Part shown: piece after piece, positions 48,790 to 60,740 of the stretch
Layout: every line of letters begins with the position of its first letter
Position numbering within the stretch: position 1 is the stretch's first letter
From: Gymnorhina tibicen
Lineage: Eukaryota; Chordata; Aves; Passeriformes; Artamidae
DNA: 64,000 nucleotides
Assembly: GCA_013399875.1 (NCBI GenBank)
Contig: VXAZ01009369.1
Coordinates: 806,001 to 870,000 of the forward strand
Direction of reading: 5' to 3'
The notes under the pieces: generated by a model
What the model was told of the DNA's origin: nothing
Database searches by the model: none
The model's input: only the letters and a program-made list of their open reading frames with translations
Position numbers and translations under genes: made by a program

Positions 48790-51700
48790 CAAACCTATAT
48801 TTTCAGCATTCTCAGAGAAATTCAAATCACGAAGGGACTGGGTAAGAGAGGTAGAGCTGTTCTTTTCTTCTGACTGATGTGTGAACTGAATTGTAACAGA
48901 TTCATAAATTGAAATAAATGATTGAAAACTACCTGCAATGTTTTATACTGAATCAAATAGTCATATCAATCCTTTCTGAGATGACAGAGAGAGCAGGGCT
49001 GAGGGCTGGGCGGGACAAGGAGGGAGGAGGAGAGAAAAACACATAAATAAATACTGTTGGTTTGACCCAAAGAGTTTTTTGAGGTAGCAAACAAATTGAA
49101 ACATTTCGTTGCATTTTCCTCTGTGTGTGTTTTCCTTACACAACACAGGTTGAAATTGATAACCATATGGATACAATGCATAGTAATATTTTTTATAAAA
49201 TGAAGGGCCTAGAACTTTTTTGTGAAAATTAGAAATGTCTCTAATGCTGGACATTTTTCCAAGGCAAATTTTTTTTGAAAGGAAAATTTGTTGATTCACG
49301 TTTTTTGTCTCTGTCTAGTACTTCCCAATAAACACTTCTGTATTTCTTTCAGCTTTTTTGTCATCTGAACCCAGAAATAAGCTCCTACCAGCTAAGAAAC
49401 CACAGACCATCTCAGAGATATGTTGCAGTGTTTTCTGTGCTCAGTGTGCTCCTGTTGGAGTCTGCCTCTGCTTTTGTGTTTGCATGCATGTGCTCTGCTC
49501 CCAGCCACGGGGTATTTTTGACTGTAGGCAATCAAGTGTTGTGGTGCAGAGCCACATACCTCCAGAGATTCACACTGGGACTAAAAAACAGGAAAAGAGG
49601 ACAGCAAGATGGTGGACGCCAAGCAGTGCGGTCCAGTTGCCCTAGAGGCGTGCCTCTGAGATCTGGGTGATATATCCTGGTTTAGGGAGTCTAGACACAG
49701 GCTGTGAGTAATAATACGTATTAATAAAGATTTTTAAAGTTCTTTTTATTAATAAAGATAATTATTTCTCCACCGTCTCTGTATTTCAGTCTTTTTCTGT
49801 TAGCTATTCATGAAATCCAGTCCTACCATGGGCAGGTCTCACCGAGGCTCTCAAACCTTCATCATCTGCTCCACAGGAAACTTTTCCCTCAGTTTAACTG
49901 GGCATTGCCAGTGTAGAGAGTCACTTTGATGGAAGGCAATATATAAGCAGCACTACCTGGAAGAAATAAAGGCAAATAAACTACTCACAGCAGCAATGAA
50001 GGAGCCTTTTACTAAAATCTGAAGAAAGCTTCAGCAAAGGCATATCAAAGGATGGGTCTGTCTTTGCCGTAATGGCACACTCTATTTCACAAAGACAGAA
50101 AAGAAACAAAGCTGACAAGCTAAATATTTCTCTGGTATCTTTAGTGGCTCCAAGGCTGATGGCACATTTTGACTTCAGATCCCTGAAACACATGTGGACC
50201 TGCTGCCAATTGATTTTGGAATGATAAAGGGAGAAGAACCATGAAGTTTATGTGCTTGCAATTAAGTGAATATCGGAACTGCTAGGACAAAAAATCAGAA
50301 GTGTTAGTGTAGGACTCTCTAATATATTAAGTTTAAGAATCAAACCCAAAAAGACTATTTTTGAAACTTTTAACCTTCAGGTGTGGCCATCAAACTTTCA
50401 CAGTGGTAGCTGGACATTGCTCCCACTGAAGTGAGTTAAAATAATCTTGTTGTGTAACACAGTTCTGAAAAATTGCAGCCCCAGAGCTGCTTTTCTAATA
50501 AATACAAGCAAATTTAAAGTAATTTTTAAAAACTGATCCTATTTAATTTAATGTGAAAGGATGACCCATTTGGAAACAACCTAAAGAATCTGCAGTAGAT
50601 AAACAGCTCTACAGGGCTTCCCTTAAAATTTCATAAGCAAGGCTGTCATAGCTTTTATTTAATTAAATCCTACCATACTCTTTTCTACCACCATAAAGCA
50701 CTGCAAGAGTCTCCAGACTCCAGCTGAGAATAATTTAATTTCCTCAGATAAAGGCTGCCTTTTCCAGATTTCCTTTGAAAGTTTAAAAATCACAGACACC
50801 ATTAATGCTTAAAGAAGGCTATCAACACTCTTAGGAAGGGATTCACACAAATCTAATGCTAGGTACAGTCGTAAGGGTCTCCAAATCATACAGCTTCTCC
50901 TTCCTTATGTGACAAACACCCCATAGCAGCTAATATTAATGGGGAAGAAGGATTAAAATCTCGGTTTTTTCTCCTTTGCTATGAAATCCATTCTTGTAGC
51001 ACCCACTGAATTTACAAGTATTTGAGTATTACATAATGAAGAATTCTCATAGTTTCAACTCCACTTGTTTAATTAGTGTTCTGTTTGTAGGACTGATGGG
51101 TACAACAAAGAAAGGAATAAAACTAATTATTAATAAATGGACTCTCATTATTTGGTCTAGTGGAATCCATTTGGCTGATTATTTTGAAAATCCCAAATTC
51201 AATTTTTTCACCTGAAGTGATGGAAGCAAGATTTCACAAACCCAATATCATATGAAAAATAAAAATACTAAGCTAGAAACATCAAAAAAGCTACAGTATT
51301 TACTTATTTATTTGGATTACACTTTTGCCTGGTGAATTCAGCCAAGTACAAGTTCACATTTTATGCTGTTCCAAAGCACGAACAGTTCAAGCTTGTCTGG
51401 TCGTAGTAGAAAAGATGGTTGAATACAGGTCTTGCAAATGAAGTGCAGAAATTTGACCGAATATGTCAATCACAGCAGATTACCATTGCTGTGACAAATA
51501 CATCACACGTTTTATGGGTTTGGATTCAAGGGTTTTCCCAGACTACTTGGTTTCCATTTTTTCTCTGATGTGCCTCTTTGTTGTTGAGACTTCCTCCCCC
51601 TGCCCCTTCCTCTGCTCTTCAGTCTCAAATTATGTCTTTGCATTTTTTTTCTCATGTCTTTTCCTGATTCCTCCTCCTACACTGTTACAGCCTTTTACAT

Positions 51701-51921
51701 CTATCTTTCCAGGGTGAGTTGCTTTCACATGTCAGTGAAACAGAAGATTTCTCTTTGGATGCCATTTTTAAGCACGAGTCTTTAGATTAAATATAACATC
51801 TTCCTAAAGTATAAATATGTTGATTGCAAGTAAGTTCCTCAGCAGAAACCTGAAGACATGAATGCAGCAGCTGACAGAAACAAAGGGTTTAAGACTAAGT
51901 CCCAGTAAGTTCCAGTAAGCT
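48790..51921. other. Unique region, no gene seen
   Basis: About 3.1 kb. Open frames at 48961-49299 (minus), 49358-49670 (plus, two frames), 49981-50193 (minus) and 51463-51717 (plus) are short and their peptides unrecognised. No transposon is recognised. Confidence 0.45.
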
Positions 51922-51981
51922 GCGCGCACACACACACACACACAATAGTAATAGTAACAGTAATAACAATAACAACAACAA
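51922..51981 (+). repeat. Compound microsatellite (CG)(CA)n(ATAGTA)(CAA)n
   Basis: GCGCG leads into about ten CA units (to 51944), then AATAGT/AACAGT variants and CAACAACAAC. It is a compound simple repeat about 60 bp long. Confidence 0.95.
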
Positions 51982-54238
51982 AAGCAGCTTGGCTAAACAT
52001 ACAATTTTCTCATTTGGGATTTAGAACTCAATCACTGAATGAATGATGCAGATGTAAAAAAGGAAATCTCAGAGGAAGGATCCTGATAGGACTTATAGCC
52101 ATGCTTACAGGTTGTGCCTTCATGAAACACCAGGGGATTTAAATCTTCATGAAAATATTTGTGAGGCTGAGGCCTTGTTATGAAAGTTTGTGATTACCGA
52201 GATATTTACAGATGTTAAAATTCAGAGTTTAGCAATTTGATATACTACTTCTGTTCATAATAAACAATTATGTTGGTTTTGCAAAGCTACTTAAATCTTA
52301 ATGTGACTTTAAATCCTTGGGAAAACATCGAAATACCGCATGTTATTCCTTGTTGAATTCAAGCTGGTTCTAAATCTCCAGTCTGCTGGTGGGACTATTC
52401 CAGGAAGAAATTGCAGACCATCTCTCTTATGAAAAATTAAGCTCAAAATGCTCCACTTTTAGAGAATCACTGTGGAAAACTCCTTTACTGATTAACCATT
52501 CACATTATTAGATCCTACTATATGAAGACTTTTAAGTACAGACTGTTTTTTCATGGGGTTCAATAGATGTTTGAAGCTGATTGTATGGTTATGTCATTTC
52601 TTATATAAGGAAGTTTTCTTGTATAAGAATTTATAAAAGCACAAAAGAAATTTAGATGCAACTTTCTTAAAGGCAGTTTCTTATTTTGTCAATAGTATAA
52701 ATATGTCCTAATTGGACTGGTGATTAGCAGCCCAGTGCTGCAAAACTGGAGTGTGAGCTAACCAGTTTACTGCTTGAAGGAGTATGCCCATCTTTCTGTA
52801 GATAATTTATACATTTTTTGTATGAAATTTAGTCACCAAACCGGTGAAAATGTTAAGTACCTGTTTGGTATTTGCAGAAACCAAGTATGGGCTATCAATA
52901 GCAGTTGACATTATGCAGCAGTGCTATCCATATTGCTGCATGTTTAATGTCACCCTCTAGATGTGTCTGTAAGTGTATGGACTTACCTGCATTAGCAGGA
53001 ATTATCTTTGCACACTTGGTACCAGGGAGGATGATATCAGAAAACTGAAAGGGGAAGAAGAGCCCATCGTCTTTCAGTGCAAACTCAAAAATCTAGGAAA
53101 AACACCAGAAAAAGTAAGTAAAACTATTTTGAAGCATCTGCAATGTAATAAAGTGGGAAAAAATAGTTACTGTGAATTTTTGAAGACAAATTGAGGCCCA
53201 AGAAGACACAGTCATTCTGGCAAAGTAGCTATTCTGTTTGAAAGCTGAGAAGGCATATGTGACACACCTGAACTCAGTAAAGCTTTTGACATAACCTGCA
53301 TGACAGTCCTGGAAATGAATTGATCAGATATTATCTGGATGCAACAGCTGTGTTAATGGGCAGTTGAACCACTCTGCTTATTAAACAGAAAGCTATGTGT
53401 CTCTGTCAAAATGCCAGGACATCTCTCTTGGGATTCCACAACTGACGTATTCTGTTTTGGCAAGGTTCTTTTCTTAGTCTAAGTAATATTTTTACATGAC
53501 ATCAGATTGCAGTGGGGGAAGAAATATAATGTTCCTTTTGGAGAATTGAGTCTGACTTTAAAACTGTCCTTATAAACTAAAGATATTTTTTCAAACCAAG
53601 AAGCTGAAAAGATAAAATGCTTCATATAGGAAATAGAAACATGTAGAAATACCCACCAGGGAAATATGGCATGGCAGGACTACTTCACAAAAAACTGTGG
53701 CTGTGCTATTGAAGTATCAAATGGGAATAATTAAGGAATATGAAACTGTCACAGAAGAAACCAGATCTTGTTCTTGCATATATTAATGGTCAGTGTCATA
53801 CGGAAGATAGAAGAAGGCATAATTTTATGTTACAGCTTAAGGTATAGTCTGATGTCTAATTCTGCATATCATACTTCAGGCAAGAGGCAACTGAGTCAAA
53901 GATACTCTATGAGAGAGACACAGACATTACATAAGGTTTAATAATTCCAAGGAAAAACAGAAGGAGCTCGATTAGTTTAGTTAAAAAAGAAGAAGGATCA
54001 AAGCAGGCCATCAACTAAGTCATCGATCATCAGACATAAAAAAAAGAGAACAGATTGATAGATTTTTTTCATTTTGTATACTAGAAAAAGTCTTCATTTC
54101 CAGTAGACATCTTTCCTGTCTCCTGGAGGGAAAGGAAAGGGCTGCACCAAAACAGGAACTGTGGGATCACCTGAACTGGATATTTTCTTGAGTTTACACC
54201 TCTGATCAGGAACAACACATATTTGCTTAATTTTTCCT
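51982..54238. other. Unique AT-rich region, possible old CR1 sequence at the end
   Basis: No gene is seen. An open frame at 52973-53194 is Lys-rich and unrecognised. The last 200 bp (about 54000-54238) may be older CR1 sequence upstream of the tail that follows, but the match is too weak to call. Confidence 0.4.
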
Positions 54239-54286
54239 GAGAGGGATGGACTAGCTGACCTTTCACAGTTCCTTACAATTATGGCT
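54239..54286 (+). mobile_element. Probable CR1 tail fragment
   Basis: The piece 'gagggatggactagctgacc' followed by 'tttcacagttccttacaatt' matches the sense-strand CR1 tail pattern GGTTGGACTAGATGACC...GGTCCCTTCCAACC with several changes. It is short and diverged. Confidence 0.5.
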
Positions 54287-54335
54287 TACAATTAAATATT
54301 TCAAATTTAAAAATTTTAACTCTGACTAATTTCTT

Positions 54336-54349
54336 CCCCCCCCCCCCCC
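54336..54349 (+). repeat. C14 homopolymer
   Basis: Fourteen consecutive C residues (G14 on the minus strand) between T-rich flanks. Prone to slippage and sequencing error. Confidence 0.95.
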
Positions 54350-57300
54350 TTTAGTCTTATTGGCTAGTGAATGAGGCTCATGTGACTATGCTCCCTGTTT
54401 GACCATCTACCTGTCTTTGATTACATCCTTTCTCGATGACTTATTGAACTGTGCTGACCACTTCAAAATAAATTGGAAAGTGGAGAAGAAATCAGTATCT
54501 GGACAGAGGACAGAGATCAGAGCCAGGCAGGACTCATCCGCTGGTTGCTCCACATGGCAATAACGTGGCTAACCAGTTTTTGTGCTTGCCACTCAACCAG
54601 TTACCATGCACGTGGTCCCAGGACAGCTCTAGCACGACCCTCTTGGTTTGGTGACAGCATCACAGAGGAGAGGGAGATGGAAAAGAACAAGAGGAGCTGA
54701 GCCACTGTAGGGTGGATGAAGTTGCAGCAGGTCATGCCCAAGCAGCCAAGTTTTAAGGTTTCACACCATTCTTCCCACCCAAAACCCACAAAGTTTTCTG
54801 ATATGGCCCAAGGGGCTGGTGTCGGGCTCCCTGCCTGCTGGAGAGGTAGATGCTCAGGGCAATGAACAGTGCCACAGGCTGGCATGGAAAGGCTGAAACA
54901 CTGCACTTCAGAAAGTGAAAAGATTTCCATCCTCTGGCCCACTTTGGCGAACAGCTGGTTCAGCTGGCAAGAAATGCATTTGTGATTACAAAGTAGGATC
55001 TTTACAGAAAATTACTACTTCATTTTCTCAGAATTCAAACATATTAGCAGAGTTGGATTCCTGATTTTGTGACAATTATGAGAATATTGAATCTCTGCTA
55101 TGGGACGTCACACAGACAGCTAAACTGAACAATAGAATGGTACAGGAAAATGACTGCATGCATAGAAACAAGACAATTATTATAGCAAAAAATTGTTTAG
55201 AGAAGCACTGTCTCAGCAGCTTAAACAATCACTTGGGAACAACTAGCTTTGCACTATGTGAGAGGTAATTCTTCTCAGTCCAAAATGACACAGACATTGA
55301 TTCGAAAAGCAATTACAGCTGGAATGAACAGTTTGCTTGAATCTGGGGGCAGAAAATTATAGCATAAACCAAATCAGTGATTGTGATTCTAGTCCTGAAC
55401 ACAAGGAAGCAAAAAGGAAGGTAAATAATTGTGACAGAAAAAAACCCAAATCAGCATTTAACTATATTCTTGAGACTTCCTATTGGAGTTGCATAACCAG
55501 AAAAACCTATATTTGGGAAGTGTGCATATCCAATTTATTGTCAAAAAGCATAGAAAGAGCTGAAAAATATTAAAATCTTTTCAGAAAGCCTGGAAAAACT
55601 AGTCACTGGCTTGAAACTTGGCTAAATCAATTCTGAAATGGAGACTAGGAAGGGCCACAAAGAAGGAGTGTCAACAGAAATAAAGTATAAGAGAAATGCA
55701 GGAAAGATAAGAAGGAATTTTTAAACAGAGAGAAAGTGATAAAAAAAATTACAAAATAATTTAATATAGGAGACATAGACAGTCTGAGGAGAGTAGGTGA
55801 ATCCCACGAAGCAGTTGAGACTAACAGATGCAGTTAGTGAGGATGATTGCATAGAAAAAAAGAAAATAAATTATTTTAAAAATAAATTTATGCCTCACTT
55901 TATGTGGAGAAATGTCTTCCATTAACTCCTTTTCTTAAGAAATGAGATCAAAGTCTTATTACAATTTGAGGCATCAATTGAAAAGATGCCAGAACAGACC
56001 TGATCTAGAAAAGAACATGTCACAACACCTTATACTATTTGAATCTTCTATACTATTTATTTGAATCAAATTAATATATGCCATTGGTATATGGGTCTCC
56101 TTAGAAACTAGTATAACTCTGAAATTTTACAAACTAAAATCTTTATATTCCTTCCCCTATTTTGAGAAAAATTTCACTTACTGTTTTACTTGCTCTAAGT
56201 ACAGTGAAATACGTTACCAGGGTTCCTCAGAAAACAAGATTTCCATAAGAAACACTTTGAAGAAAAAGTAGTATCGTGTGGAATTTTATTATTTACATCT
56301 TCAAGGTTTTGCCTACACAATGTGGTGGGGAGAATTTTTTAAATAGAAATACAGAGTTTTCAACATACTCCTGAAGGCCACGTCTGTATACCCCTTAACA
56401 ATCTTGTATTCTGCTAAATATCAACTTCTCATTTAAAAAAAACAAAATACCCACCACAATTAAACATTTCTACTACATTTTCTATTTTCTTATTAATACA
56501 AAAGAGCTGAAACATATTTAAACACATAATACAGTTCTGTAAACATAGGAAGTTGCATGGGCGTTTAACATGAATATCAGCTTTGCAGCCAAATTAAATT
56601 AATGGAAGTACTCCACTTGATCTTAATTCACTATGAAGCACGTATTAATAATAGGTGTTAAATACATATTCTTTTTTAAGCTTTCCATTCCCGTGATAGG
56701 GCTAAAAGCCTGATTCTGTATTTCCTGTTTGAGGACTCTTATGCATAAACTTTAGTACTAAATATGCTGGGGCTGGGATGATCTGGAGGTAATTTAGCCA
56801 CACAAAGTTGCTGTTGAAGACAGGATGAGTATAAAAACCTAAAAGAACAAAAAAACCCCAAACAAACAGATTCAAGGCTAGAAAGCAGATTGCCTAATAA
56901 AGTAGCAATAGATTTTAAAGTGTACAATCTATGAAGACCTTGCTTTCAGAAATTAAGAAAGATATCAGAGTTCCCAAATTTCTTTTTTTTTTTTGTGATA
57001 GCCTATGTGCTTGAGACTAGACCTCTTTACTACATGTTATTTCTATGATTCTTGAGGAATTAAACCGATGTAATTACATTGTCATAATTTTGACAATTTT
57101 GCTTTATCAGAGGACCTCCATGAAGGATTTTCTACATTAGAAAATATATCTGAGTTGTATTTCATAAAACAGATTCCTGTATTAAATCACTAATAAAAAG
57201 TACTACATCATTGTATTAAGCTGGTGATTCTAACAGGAAATTGACTGAAATGTAGAAATAGCAACAAAATTAGGTTAAGCAGAAAACTAGCTATAAGGGT

Positions 57301-57917
57301 AAGAAAATGTTTTACATGACAGCAGAAATATCAATTTCCTTAAAAAAATCCCCTTTGGATCTTTATAAATAGATCTTTATATCACTATGCATCAAAGTGT
57401 TCTTTCAGTGTTGTACCCAAAAATGCATTAGCACAGTGGAATGAAAATATTTCCATTTTCTTGCCAACACAAATGCTTGAAGAAAATTGTTTTACACTAA
57501 ATTAAACACATTTTGAAACTCAAAAGCAGAAGTTTCAGTTTAAGACTTTTTTTTTTACTGCACGAATAGGCAAATTTAGTCTTAAAACATGAACTGAAAA
57601 ATCATAGTGTTTCACTTTTCAAATGTGTGAACAAATAGTTCCATTCTAGTTCAAACAAACCTTTATTTACATCTGCTTGACTTAAAATACGCTTTCAGGT
57701 GAGCAAACCATTAAAATAAAAAAAAACACCTAGAATTTCCACTCTGCTAATGAAAACTTTTACATAGACGAGTTTTTAAATTTTAAGTGTTCAGGAATCT
57801 GTTCAAGGGCTTCCAGATAATGATTAAGGAATATTTTCCCAAAGCAGTGACTTTTTTCAGCTCAAAAGTCACAGCTTATTTTAAAACAACTGAAGTATAA
57901 TTTCACTGAACAAACCT
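54350..57917. other. Unique region, no gene seen
   Basis: About 3.6 kb, AT-rich apart from a GC-richer island around 54500-54960. Open frames 54473-54700 (plus) and 54601-54942 (minus) lie in that island and are unrecognised. A T12-14 run lies near 56983. Confidence 0.45.
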
Positions 57918-57935
57918 CATGCAAATATTTGCATG
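57918..57935. promoter_or_regulatory. Perfect 18-bp palindrome of two inverted octamer words
   Basis: CATGCAAATATTTGCATG is its own reverse complement and contains ATGCAAAT and its mirror ATTTGCAT back to back with no spacer. POU-domain proteins bind such words, and palindromic versions can recruit dimers. Function here is inferred only. Confidence 0.55.
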
Positions 57936-57994
57936 CAATGTTTTCAAACAAATCAAGTGTAATGGCTATAATTAAATTCAGCACAGAGTAAGTT

Positions 57995-58060
57995 GGAGAT
58001 AAAAATCAATAAGTGACTCTGAAATCTCATCACTTATTGATTCATGAGTCATTTATCTCC
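57995..58060. repeat. Extended inverted repeat (13-bp perfect inner arms plus outer arms)
   Basis: Inner arms AATCAATAAGTGA (58004-58016) and TCACTTATTGATT (58030-58042) are exact complements around a 13-bp spacer. Outside them GGAGATAAA (about 57995-58003) pairs with TTTATCTCC (about 58052-58060), with a 9-bp bulge on the right. The whole could fold as a long stem-loop. No transposon ends are visible. Confidence 0.8.
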
Positions 58061-59163
58061 TTCTGCAATCCACATCAAAAGAAATTATCAGTTAAAGAAA
58101 TCACACAGATGCAAATCAGAAATAGAAAAAATTATTAACTGTGCCACAAAACTGCTGCAAATATGTTTCTTTACAATCTCCACAAATTAACTTAGAAAAA
58201 ATGTGATCTTGTTGTGACTAGCTCTGGTTAGGAATTGTTTGATTAAATATTTGGTGGTTTTCTCCTGTCAAAAAAAAAAAATTAACTTTTTCAACCAATG
58301 CTTCCTCCCTCTACCCAATCAGTGATTTTCTGGCTAGTGTAGTAGAACTGTATAACTCCCAAAATGCATCCAGGCAGAGCAGGAGCTGCTCTGGTTACCT
58401 CTGGGCTTCTCCCTGTGAGAGTGCAGGTAAAGGTGGAGCAGTGGCAGGTCAGCAGGCTGCTGCCTGATTGTCCCTTTGCTGTCTTTGTGTGGAACAGGAG
58501 CATTTCCTGAGGGCTTGAACCTGGTTAGAAACCCCCGGCACCAGTGGTGGGAGATGCAGGTGGCAGTCCTTGGCACCCCTGGTGGCTGCAGGACCCAAGT
58601 CAATTTGTGTCAGGGCTGGTTCATGCTGGAGCAATGCAGCTGCGTGCTGCTCTTTGAAGTTTGCTCATCAAGTGTGAGCCGCAGGGTTAAGTGTCTTGTT
58701 GTAAGAGACAAAATTGAAAGAGACTGTATGATAGGTGATAAAATGTCATCTGAAATTCGGTGTAAATAAATATAAAATGATGCTCATGACAAAAATCAGA
58801 GGGAATGCATAAATGTAGTGTGTCTGAAAGGAAAAAAATAGTGAAACCATTTTTTCCCCAGAAGGAATGTAATGAGTTCCATTTCTATACATGTGATATG
58901 GCCCTGAGACCACTACTGGAAAGTAAAGGTATTTGTGGTCCCAGCCAGAATTCCTGACATGCAATGAGAGGTGGATGCTTTTTGCTGCACTCGTGGTGGG
59001 TTGCAGACTCCTCACACAGTACCTCACTTCCATGGCTGAGCCCTGGAGGTCTGACCCAGGAGATAGCTGAGAGTGTCCACCCCTTACTTGTTGCCCTTCT
59101 TGGTCAGGATAGCAGCTCTGTGGGCTTGACACTATTCTCAGCACAGCTTCCGAAGCCATTTAT
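58061..59163. other. Unique region, no gene seen
   Basis: About 1.1 kb. A GC-richer patch spans 58380-58680, with several overlapping open frames in it and a 137-codon minus-strand frame at 58746-59159. None is recognisable and both strands are partly open, which suggests composition, not coding. Confidence 0.45.
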
Positions 59164-59739
59164 TGTTGGGATTTAACCCCAGCCAGTCACCAAATACCGC
59201 ACAGCCACTCACTCACCCATGCCCCTACCACTGGGGTTGGGGAGTGAATGGGAAAAGATAGAAAACTTGTATATATTGGCATAAAGACAATTTAATAGGG
59301 AAAGCAAAAGCCCTGCATGCAAGCAAGGCAAAACAAGGGATTCCTTCACTGCTTCCCATGGGCAGGCACGTGTTCAGCCATCTCCAGGCGAGCAGGGCCC
59401 CATCACACGTAACAGTGACTTGGGAAGACAGATGCCATCACTCCAAATGTCCCTCCCTTCCTCTTTCTTTCCCCCACTTTACATAGTGAGCATGATGCCA
59501 TTTGGTCTGGGATATCCCTTTGGTCACTTTGGGTCATCTGTTCCCGCTGTGTCTCCTCCCAGCTTCCTGTGCACCCCCGGGCTCCTCACCAATGGGGCTA
59601 TAGGAAAAGCAGCAAAGGCCTTGGAAATAACAAAAACATCTCCATGTCATCAACTCTGTATTCGGCACAATTCTGAAACACAGCCCCATACTAGCCAGTG
59701 GGAAGGAAATTAACTCTACCCTGAACGAGAACCAGCACA
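59164..59739 (-). mobile_element. Solo LTR, widespread songbird family
   Basis: On the minus strand the 576-bp element starts TGTGCTGGTTCTCG followed by GGGTAGAGTTAATTTCC, close to the 'tgtgctggttttggctggga' start I remember for an abundant avian LTR, and ends CTGGGGTTAAATCCCAACA. A degraded TATA region is the complement of 59477-59486, and an ATTAAA poly-A signal the complement of 59291-59296. GGAGATGGCTGAACACGTGC near the R/U5 part (complement of about 59366-59385) is also family-typical. No clear target duplication and no internal retroviral sequence are seen. The plus-strand open frame at 59420-59713 is antisense. Confidence 0.9.
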
Positions 59740-60610
59740 TACATGTACTTATATATGTGTATATATTATGTGTATGTGTATAAGAAGTATATAATGTACA
59801 AGGTATTCCAGTTAGGGTCAATATTACTTACCTAGTTATGACCGTGTTTCAAAACTGGTGTCTTTTGCAGGCAGAATCACATTAGGGCAAGCAACCAACC
59901 ACATGTTTGAAAATAATTATTTTAGTCATAAAATTTACACATATTTTCAAGGGTTTAGGACATATAAAAAATAGTAAGTTATTACAGCAAGTACAAAAAA
60001 AACCCCAGCAAACATTCAACATGATGAAACTTTTAAATGTTTTTAAGCTTGAAAATAAAGCAATTTTTGTGTGTCATTGCAAGCCTTCTGAACCAGAAAG
60101 AGGAAACTTAACCCTGACATTTAAAACATAGCCTTCGGATATTCCAAGTATAGGCATGACAAGAATAACAAAGAAATAAAATGCTCACAGAAATCTTGAT
60201 CTTCATTCTATGCCAGTGTCCTGTCTAAACATATACAGATCGTGGGTCCTTTTTTCTTTCACATTCAATCCCACATGGCTGCTTTTTTTTGAAAATACAA
60301 ATCAAAACGCACCATGTAACTAATCAGTTTTAACTACTGCCTGTTATACGATAGCATGAATTATTATTATTAGTACAGACTAAGAAAAATTAGTCTAAAT
60401 TTCAATCCTTTTGAAAATCACAGCTTTGAAATTAATATTTGAATTATGGTGGTGTAGGCCACGTGCAGACAGTAACATAGATCTAACTTGCATCAAAAGC
60501 TAACATTGAACTTTACTGGCAGGTGTATATGGCAAATGCATTGTGGTGAAGTCATGAGCAAGGAAAAGAGAAGCTTTGGGTGGGAGACAGAAATTGGAGG
60601 GCTTGTATTA
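59740..60610. other. Unique region with a TATATGTG low-complexity run
   Basis: Bases about 59744-59797 are a TA/TG-rich low-complexity stretch directly after the LTR. The rest is AT-rich unique sequence without a supported gene. Confidence 0.5.
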
Positions 60611-60740
60611 ACAACGACCCTGCAGTATAAATAAAGCTGTACTAATTTAAAGATTACCTCTGCAAACACCTCCACACAACGACCCTGCAGTATAAATAAA
60701 GCTGTACTAATTTAAAGATTACCTCTGCAAACACCTCCAC
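60611..60740 (+). repeat. Perfect 65-bp tandem duplication
   Basis: Bases 60611-60675 and 60676-60740 are identical over all 65 positions by direct reading. Each unit contains TATAAATAAAG, a TTTAAAG word and CACCTCCAC. A partial ACAC start of a third unit follows. The identity implies a recent event or an assembly duplication. It is not part of any recognised transposon. Confidence 0.98.

Noticed and set aside
58746..59159. 137-codon minus-strand open frame next to an LTR, considered as a retroviral fragment
   Set aside because: No retroviral motif is visible, and it lies past the 3' end of a solo LTR that shows no internal sequence.
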